64,000 nt of DNA, from assembly GCA_018398815.1 (NCBI GenBank), contig CM031601.1:34732804-34796803 (forward strand). Reading direction: 5' to 3'. A program made the translations under genes and the position numbers. Shown piece by piece: positions 56,603-64,000 of the stretch (positions within the stretch are counted from its first letter, which is position 1; each line of letters begins with the position of its first letter). The DNA comes from Conus ventricosus (lineage: Eukaryota > Mollusca > Gastropoda > Neogastropoda > Conidae). The notes under the pieces were generated by a model, which worked only from the letters and a program-made list of their open reading frames with translations, was not told the origin of the DNA and searched no databases.

Positions 56603-59600
56603 GAGTGAGAGGAAGGAACCTGTTGTGTTGAGTGGAAGAATGGACTGTGGGGTTCAGTGGTGAGGAAGGGGCTGTTGTGTTCTCTTGAGAGAAGGGACTC
56701 ATGTGTTCCATGTGAGGAAAGGACTGTGGCGTCTTCTGAGAGGAAGGGACTGTGTTAGTATCTGGTAGGAAGGGACTGGTTGTGTATTCTGGGAGGAAGG
56801 GACTGTGGTGTTCAGATTGGAGAAGGGACTGTGGTGTTTTTCTGGGAGGAAGGGACGGTCGTGTTTCTGGGAGGAAGGGCAGTGTGTTCTCTTGAAAAAA
56901 TGGACTGTGTGTTTAGTGAGGGAAGGGACTGTGGTTTTTCTGGGAGTAAGGGACTGTCGGTATCTGGGACGGCAAGGAATGTGGAGTACTCATGACAAAA
57001 ATGGACAGTGGTGTTCTCTGGGAGGAAAGGGACTGTTGTGTTCTCTGAAAAAAAGACAGTGGGTTCAGTGGGAGTAAGTGGAACAGTGAAGTTTTCTGGG
57101 AGAAGGGCTGTGGTTTTCGCTGGAGAAAGGATCTGTGATGTTTTTCTGGGAAAACGGGCGTGGTGTTTTCAAGAGAGAAGGGATGGTGGTGTTTAGTGGG
57201 GGGAAGGACTGTTGTGTTCAGATGGTGACCGGGCAGTGTTATCAGTGGATGAAGGGACTGTGGTGTACAGTGGGAGGAAGGGACTGTGGTGTCAGTGGGT
57301 GGAACGGGCTGTGGAATTCAGTGGGAGGAAGGGACTGTGGTTCATGGATGAATGGTTTCTTGCGTTTAGCGGGAGGAAGGGACGGTGGATGTTCTCTGGG
57401 ATGACAAGACTTGGGTGTTGAGTGTAAGACAACGGCCAGTGGTGGTTCAATGGGAGGAAGGGCTGTGGTGTTCTCTGAGAGGAAGAGAACTTCTTGTGTC
57501 TCAATGTGAAGAAGGTACGGTGGTGTATTCTCTGAGAGGAAGGGACTGTGGTGTTCCTCTGGAGGAAGGGACTGAGGTGTTTCTGAGAGGAAGGGACAGG
57601 TGGTGTTAAGAGGGAGAAGGACTGTGTGTATTCTGAGAGGAAGGGAAGTTGGTGTACAGTGAGGAAGGACTGTTGTGTTAACTGGGAGAAAGGGACTGTG
57701 GAGTTTTCTGAGAGGAAGGGGAACTGTGGTGTTTCTCAGGGAGGAAATGACTGTGGGTGTTTTAGTGGAAGAAGGGACTGTTGTGTTTTCTGGGAGGAAT
57801 GGACTGTGGTTATAGTGAGGAAGGGCAGTGGTGTTCTCTCTGGGAGGACGGACGTGTGTTAGAGGAGGAATGGGCTGATGAGTTCTCTGGGAGGAAGGGA
57901 CTGTGGGTGTTCTCAGGGAGGAAGGGACTGTTGGTGTTTAAGTGGGATGAAGGGGAAGAGGAGTTCTCTGGGAGGAAGGGACTGTGAGTTTCGTGTGAGG
58001 AAGGGGGGCAGTGGTTGTCCCTCTGGGACGAAGGACTGTGGTGTTCTCTGGGAGGAAGGGACTGTGGTGTTTAGTGGAGGAAGTCACTGTGTGTTCTCTG
58101 GAGGACGGGACTGTGTGTATAGGTGGGAGGAAGGGGCTGTGGTGTTTCTGTAGGAAGGGGCTGTGGTGTTCTCTGGGAGGAAGGGACAGTGGTGTTCTCG
58201 GGGAGGAAAGGGACTGTGGGTGTTCAGTGGGAGGAAGGGACCTGGGTGTTCTCTGGGAGGAAGGGACTGTTTTGTTTTATGGGAGGAAGGGACGATGGTG
58301 TTCATTGGAGAATGGACTTTGGTGTTTAATAAAGGGAGGAAGGGGCTGATGTAGTTCTCCGGGATGGAAGGACTGTGGTGTTTAGTAGGGAGGAAGGCCA
58401 GTGGTGTTCATTGGGAGGAAAGGGACGTGGTGTTTGTGGAGAGGAAGGGGCTGTGTTGGTCTCTGGGAGGAAGGTGCCTGTGGTGTTTAGTGGGAGGAAG
58501 GGACTGATGTGTTCTCTGGGAGTACGGGAAAGTGGTGTTTTAGTGGGAGGAAGGGACTGTAGGTTTTAATGGGAGGAAAGGGCGTGGTGTTTTAGTGAGA
58601 GGAGTGGACGGTGGTGTATAATGGGAGGAAGGGACTGTGGGAGTTTATGTGAGAGGCAGGACTTGGGTGTAACTCTGGGAGTGAAGGGCCTGTGTTGTCC
58701 TGGAGGAAGGAACTGTGGTGATTCAGTGGGAGGAAGGGACTGTGGTGTTTGTCTAGGAGGAATGGACGTGGATTATAGAGGAGGATGGGACTGTGGTGTT
58801 CACTGGAGGAACGACTGTGGTGTTAAGTGGAGGAAGGACTGTGTTTTCAGTGGGAGAAGTGACTGTGGTGTCAGTGGGAGGAAGGGCCTGTGGTGTTTGT
58901 CTGAGGAAGGGACTGTGGTGGTAAGAGGGGACGGGACTGAGTGTTCACTGGGATGAAGGGACCAGTGGTGTTCTCCAGGGGAGGAAGGGACTGTGGTGTT
59001 CATGGAGGAAGGTACTGTGGTGTTCTCTGGGAGGAAGGGACTGTTTTGTGTTTAGTGGGAGGAAGGACTGTGGTGTTCATAGGGAGTAAAGACTGAGGAG
59101 TTTAGTGGGAGGAGAGGGCTGTGGTGGTGTCTCAGATGAGGAAGGACTGTGGTTGATTAGTGGGAGGACGGGACTGTGGTGTTGTACTGGGAGGAATGGA
59201 CGTGGTGGTTAAGATGAGAGGAAGGGACTGTGGTGTTTCTCTGGAGGAAGGCCTGTGGTGTTCTCTGGAGGGAAGGAACTGTGTGTTCAGTGGGAGGAAG
59301 GACTGTGGTGTTGTCTGGAGGAAATGGACTGGTGGTGTTAAAGTTGGTAGGATGGGGACTGGGTGTACACTGGGAGGAAGGGACCAGAGGTGTTTAGTGG
59401 GAGGAAGGGACTGTGTGTTCAGTGGGAGGAAGTGACTGTGGTGTACAATTTAGGAAGGGACGTGGTGTTGTCTGGGAGGAAGGTGACTGTGGTGTTCAGC
59501 TGTAGGAAAGTGACAGTGGTGTTCTCTGGGAGGAATGGGACTGTGTTGATCGCAGGAGGAAGGGACTGTGTGTTCCTCTGTAGGAAGTGACTGTGGTGTT

Positions 59601-59775
59601 CAAGAGCGGAAGGAAGGGAAAGTGGTGTTCACTGGGAGAAAGGGACTGTGGTGTTTCTCTGGAGGAAGAAACGCGGTGTTCTCTGGATAAGGGACGTGGT
59701 GTTCAGTGGGAGGAAGGGACTGCGAGTTCTCTGGGAGGAAGGGACTGTGGTGTTCAGTGGGATGAAGGAACAGTG
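56603..59775. repeat. Satellite B block 7
   Basis: 26-bp units. Variant ctgaaaaaatggac units are near 56895, 56995 and 57045. A marker of the tttcttgcgtttagcggga type is at about 57355-57373. Confidence 0.9.
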
Positions 59776-60538
59776 GTATTCTTGTTTGTTGAGAATTAGA
59801 GTAAATGTCTGCATTTCCTCCTTAGCGCTACACTTTGAAACATGTGTCGGGCTGTTTATGATGTGCACAGTTGTGTTCTCTTGCTTGCACAAGACAGTCC
59901 AGTCCCTCAGTACGGTGTTTGCGTGTCACACAGACAGAGTGGCTGTAACACAAGGCTGCTGCTGATCACCACCCTGTCAACGGTGATCATTGCCCTGGAA
60001 AACGTTTTAGGACAGACCATACAGGCATGCACCACCGCCATCCCCGCCACCCCCAAAAACAGACCACAACCACACACATAAAGTACGTGCGCGCGCACAC
60101 TCTCACACAAGCAAGCGCCGACGCGCACGCGCGCACTCACTACCACACACACACACAACAACTACACACACACACACACACACACACAAAAACAGGGCGC
60201 GCGCGCGCAGTGCACCACATGCACAGCATGTGCCGCACAGCCCGGTGCAAGGAAATCAGTATGCATTTTTGAGGTTTTATAAGGACAGGGTTTAAGCGAT
60301 CGGGGGAAGGCATTTGAGCAGGAGGGTGACAAAAGCTGCCAACAGACTGCCGCCACCACAGCCACAACACTTGTTTACACACTGACATGGCCTCCGGTAC
60401 AAAACACTCGCCATTGATCCCCCCTCTCCCCCACAACCCCCTTCCCCCTCGCCTGCCCGCTCTTTCCCTCCCGTCAATAGGTTTCGTGAAAATTGAAAGT
60501 CTAAGTAACTAATGCCTTGTCCCCGGTCCGAGTTCGAG
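59776..60538. repeat. Segment D, copy 5
   Basis: Homologous to D1. Unlike the other copies it is not followed by satellite B but by GT-rich sequence, which marks a boundary in the macro-array. Confidence 0.85.
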
Positions 60539-60638
60539 CTCTCGATGATATTGCTGACTTGTGTGAAGTGCGTGTGTGTGCTGTGTCTGTCTCTCTGAAT
60601 GTGCATGCGCGCGTGAACGAACAGCCTGCGTCCATGTA

Positions 60639-60690
<52 letters not shown>

Positions 60691-60940
60691 ATGGTGTGTG
60701 TGGTGAGTGTATGTGAGTGTGTGTGCTGTGTGTGAGTGGGTGGTGTGTAGCTTGTGAGTGTTTGAGTGCAGGAGAAAGAATAATGTACCAGGCTCGCGAT
60801 GTACACACCCACGCACACGTGTGCGCGCGTCGCGTGCGCGCGCACACCTGTTTAGTCTGCAAGGAATGGGTTGGTGGTTTGAAATATGTTAGGAAGTAAA
60901 TGCATGTAAGCTAGTTCCTCGAATGCAGAGTGTGTGTAAG
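60539..60940. repeat. GT-rich microsatellite region
   Basis: GT runs occupy about 60640-60760, with GCGC/CACA-rich sequence at 60800-60850. Open frames on both strands are dinucleotide by-products. Confidence 0.85.
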
Positions 60941-61166
60941 TTAGTAAGGTAATGTTGCATATAGCCCCAGCCGACCGCAAAGGCCATATCAGGCATGTCA
61001 TAGCGTGAAAACAACTCACAATTCATCAAAAAAACAAAAAAAACGAAACAAAACAAAACTTCATTCACGGACAACCCTTTAAAACACAACTAAAAGCACA
61101 CCAAGAACTTTTTGTTAAAAATCTTTCCTATGTAAAATCTTAGATCACATGAAAATGTTAATCTCT
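60941..61166 (-). mobile_element. I-like LINE 3' tail fragment
   Basis: gtaatgttgcatatagcccc, cagccgaccgcaaagg and catatcagg, followed by an A-rich tract and tgttaaaaatctttcc and aaaatgttaatctct, match 17090-17315. The fragment is only the last 220 bp or so of the element on the minus strand, and it ends where GT-rich sequence begins. Confidence 0.85.
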
Positions 61167-61203
61167 TCAGTGTGTGTGCGGGGGGGGGTGTGTGTGTTGC
61201 GTA

Positions 61204-61271
<68 letters not shown>

Positions 61272-61372
61272 TGGGCAGGGCAGGGAGAGTGGAAGGAGGT
61301 GTGTGTGTGTGTGTGTGGTGTGTGTGTGGTGTGTGTGTGTGTGTGTGTGTTGATGTGTGGAGACAGAGAGAG
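61167..61372. repeat. (GCGT)n/(GT)n microsatellite
   Basis: GCGT repeats at about 61203-61240 are followed by GT runs to 61350 and agagagagat. It lies between two LINE tails. Confidence 0.9.
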
Positions 61373-61470
61373 ATATAATGATGCTATATAACCCCACTGA
61401 CCCGCACAGGGCCATATCAGGGCTGTCCACCGCGCGTTGAAGTCAACCACTCAGTCGTAGAAAAACAGTT
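61373..61470 (-). mobile_element. I-like LINE 3' tail fragment, second copy
   Basis: atgatgctatataacccc, gcacagggccatatcagggc and tgaagtcaaccactcagtcg match the first 80 bp of the tail at 17093-17175. The fragment is joined directly to a truncated segment C. Confidence 0.75.
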
Positions 61471-62030
61471 TGGTTTCCCACTGCGTCGGTGTGGCCAGTA
61501 CTTTCTTTGTCTGACCACCCACCGCTTGGGGGGGGCCCCTTTGAGGCATAGGGCCCGGCTCCCGACCTCCGGCGGTCTCGAAGGTCGGCGCCATCGAAAT
61601 CGTGGCGGCATCATCATGAAGCGTGGATGCGTGTATCGTTGTTTAAGTTGCGCCAGTGCCCGATACTCCGTCTTCAGCTGGAGTTTTCTTTCAGGTGCCT
61701 CACCCTTAGCTCATGGCCCGTACGTCCTGCCCTGTGAGCACAGGGGGATTGTTTCTCCGAGGATCCCACCCCGGGGCTAGAGGTTATACCGCGCCTCTTG
61801 ACCGCATGATGAGCCCATCATAGAACACATGGGTATTTCAGTGAGGACAACAGCGCCACCTGTTGACCCACCCCGTCCTGGTAGGAACATCGCCAGTTGG
61901 TCCGGGACTGCTTATTCGCAGCTAACCCCCATATCTGAGGGCCGTTCCCCTATCCGCCACCTTGGGGACCCGCCGGGTTGGGGATGGTCGCCCCGCTACT
62001 GAATTGGAAGCAGCCTGGTCCCGGATGGTG
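61471..62030. repeat. Segment C, copy 3 (left end missing)
   Basis: It matches C2 from the ggtttcccactgc point onwards. About the first 120 bp are absent and replaced by the LINE tail. It ends gcagcctggtcccggatggt, then gttgagtgagaggaagg. Confidence 0.9.
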
Positions 62031-64000
62031 TTGAGTGAGAGGAAGGAACTGTTGTGTTGAGTGGGAAGAATGGACTGTGGTGTTCAGTGGGAGGAAGGGG
62101 CTGTGGTGTTCTCTGAGAGGAAGGGACTCTTGTGTTCAATGTGAGGAAGGGACTGTGGTGTTTTCTGAGAGGAAGGGACTGTGGTGTTCTCTGGGAGGAA
62201 GGGACTGTGGTGTTTTCTGGGAGGAAGGGACTGTGTGTTCAGTTGGAGGAAGGGACTGTGGTGTTTTCTGGGAGGAAGGGACTGTCGTGTTTCTGGAGGA
62301 AGGGGCTGTGGTGTTCTCTGAAAAATGGACTGTGGTGTTTAGTGGGAGGAAGGGACTGTGGTGTTTTCTGGGAGGAAGGACTGTCGTGTTTCTGGGAGAA
62401 GGGACTGTGGTGTTCTCTGAAAAAAATGGACTGTGGTGTTCTCTGGGAGGAAGGGACTGTTGTGTTCTCTGGAAAAAATGGACTGTGGTGTTCAGTGGGA
62501 GGAAGGAACTGTGATGTTTTCTGGAGGAAGGGCTGTGGTTTTTCAGCTGGAGAAAGGATCTGTGATGTTTTCTGGGAAGAACGGCTGTGGTGTTCAGTGA
62601 GAGGAAGGGACTGTGGTGTTTAGTGGGGGGAAGGGACTGTGGTGTTCAGTGGGTGGAACGGGCTGTGGTGTTCAGTGGATGAAGGGACTGTGGTGTTCAG
62701 TGGGAGGAAGGGACTGTGGTGGTCAGTGGGTGGAACGGGCTGTGGTATTCAGTGGGAGGAAGGGACTGTGGTGTTCAGTGGGAGGAATGGTTTTCTTGCG
62801 TTTAGCGGGAGGAAGGGACTGTGATGTTCTCTGGGAGGGACAGGACTGTGGTGTTGAGTGGGAAGAACGGCCAGTGGTGTTCAATGGGAGGAAGGGGCTG
62901 TGGTGTTCTCTGAGAGGAAGAGACTCTTGTGTTCAATGTGAGGAAGGGACTGTGGTGTTTTCTGAGAGGAAGGGACTGTGGTGTTCTCTGGGAGGAAGGG
63001 ACTGTGGTGTTTTCTGAGAGGAAGGGACTGTGGTGTTTAGTGGAGGAAGGGACTGTGGTGTTTTCTGAGAGAAGGACTGTGGTGTTCAGTGGGAGAAGGG
63101 ACTGTTGTGTTTTCTGGGAGAAAGGACTGTGGTGTTTTCTGAGAGGAAGGGACTGTGGTGTTCTCTGGGAGGAAAGGACTGTGGTGTTTAGTGGGAAGAA
63201 GGGACTGTGGTGTTTTCTGGAGGAAGGGACTGTGGTGTTTAGTGGGAGGAAGGGGCTGTGGTGTTCTCTGGGAGGAAGGGACTGTGGTGTTTAGTGGAGG
63301 AAGGGGCTGTGGTGTTCTCTGGAGGAAGGGACTGTGGTGTTCTCTGGGAGGAAGGGACTGTGGTGTTTAGTGGGAGGAAGGGGATGTGGTGTTCTCTGGG
63401 AGGAAGGGACTGTGGTGTTTAGTGGGAGGAAGGGGCTGTGGTGTCCTCTGGACGAAGGGACTGTGGTGTTCTCTGGGAGAAGGGACTGTGGTGTTTAGTG
63501 GAGGAAGGGACTGTGGTGTTCTCTGGGAGGAAGGGACTGTGGTGTTTAGTGGGAGGAAGGGGCTGTGGTGTTTCTGGGAGGAAGGGGCTGTGGTGTTCTC
63601 TGGGAGGAAGGGACTGTGGTGTTCTCGGGGAGGAAGGGACTGTGGTGTTCAGTGGGAGGAAGGGACTGTGGTGTTCTCTGGGAGGAAGGGACTGTGTGTT
63701 TAGTGGGAGGAAGGGACGGTGGTGTTCATTGGGAGGAATGGACTGTGGTGTTTAATGGGAGGAAGGGGCTGTGGTGTTCTCCGGGAGGAAGGGACTGTGG
63801 TGTTTAGTGGGAGGAAGGGGCTGTGGTGTTCAGTGGGAGGAAGGGACTGTGGTGTTTAGTGGGAGGAAGGGGCTGTGGTGGTCTCTGGGAGGAAGGGACT
63901 GTGGTGTTTAGTGGGAGGAAGGGACTGTGGTGTTCTCTGGAGGAAGGGATTGTGTGTGTTTAGTGGGAGGAAGGGACTGTGGTGTTTAATGGGAGGAAGG
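62031..64000. repeat. Satellite B block 8, continues past window
   Basis: About 76 units with few indels. A marker is at about 62787-62810. From about 63230 the units alternate between a ctctg-ending and a tagtg-ending type, giving a 52-bp dimer. The array is open at the right edge. Confidence 0.95.

Noticed and set aside
26867..64000. CRISPR array
   Set aside because: Repeats are contiguous with no unique spacers of constant length, and the context is eukaryotic with retroelements.
26867..64000. Telomeric repeat
   Set aside because: The 26-bp unit is not TTAGGG-like, and the array is interspersed with spacers and an LTR element.

Overview
This is a eukaryotic, repeat-dominated window with no intact host gene that I can support. 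The likeliest source is a mollusc, probably a gastropod. I infer this from a SINE at 1084-1303 that I recognise from memory as the type common in gastropod genomes, from several LINE families with an RNase H domain, and from a Ty3/gypsy LTR element of invertebrate type. Confidence in mollusc is moderate; in gastropod it is lower. Consensus quality is uneven: about 2200-6200 and 7500-13880 look homopolymer-smeared, and about 38000-60500 is rich in 1-nt indels. Frameshifts therefore cannot be read simply as biological decay.

Layout. 1-2160: a 59-bp minisatellite, an interrupted SINE and TG/CA-rich simple sequence. 2633-3400: a degraded minus-strand copy of an RNase H-bearing LINE. 5541-7330: a second RNase H-bearing LINE on the plus strand, with a readable RNase H domain. 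7340-13880: mostly featureless, with a 50-bp minisatellite and one weak exon candidate. 13885-16440: a CR1/L2-like LINE with a well-preserved RT and C-terminus. Its 3' UTR is split by a 706-bp hAT-like element (15595-16300) carrying a BED-finger exon. 16708-23433: a 48-bp satellite (satellite A, about 81 copies) split in two by a 5'-truncated minus-strand LINE (17086-19921). 24091-26330: a plus-strand relative of that LINE, interrupted by an RTE-like LINE with a 10-bp target duplication. 26767-26866: a 100-N scaffold gap.

From 26867 to the right edge the window is a macro-array built on a 26-bp satellite (satellite B). Two recurrent segments interrupt it, always in the same orientation. Segment D (about 740-800 bp, five copies) contains CA/CG purine-pyrimidine tracts and an exon-like open frame. 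Segment C (about 690 bp, three copies) sits at one fixed point in the array, between short direct repeats. The first C copy was hit by a complete LTR retrotransposon (31109-37675). That element has two LTRs of about 1.4 kb with 8-bp terminal inverted repeats, a 5-bp target duplication, a tRNA-Pro-type primer binding site and a polypurine tract.

The LTR element's internal region reads gag, protease, integrase N-part, then RNase H C-terminus and stop. That order fits the Gmr1-like (copia-like) pol order of some Ty3/gypsy elements, with the RT lost by internal deletion. The window is thus a record of satellites being amplified, invaded by retroelements and re-amplified. I see no evidence of a new defence, biosynthetic or gene-regulatory system. 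The most interesting items are the LTR element's gene order, the C insertion inside the higher-order satellite repeat, and the BED-exon hAT-like element.
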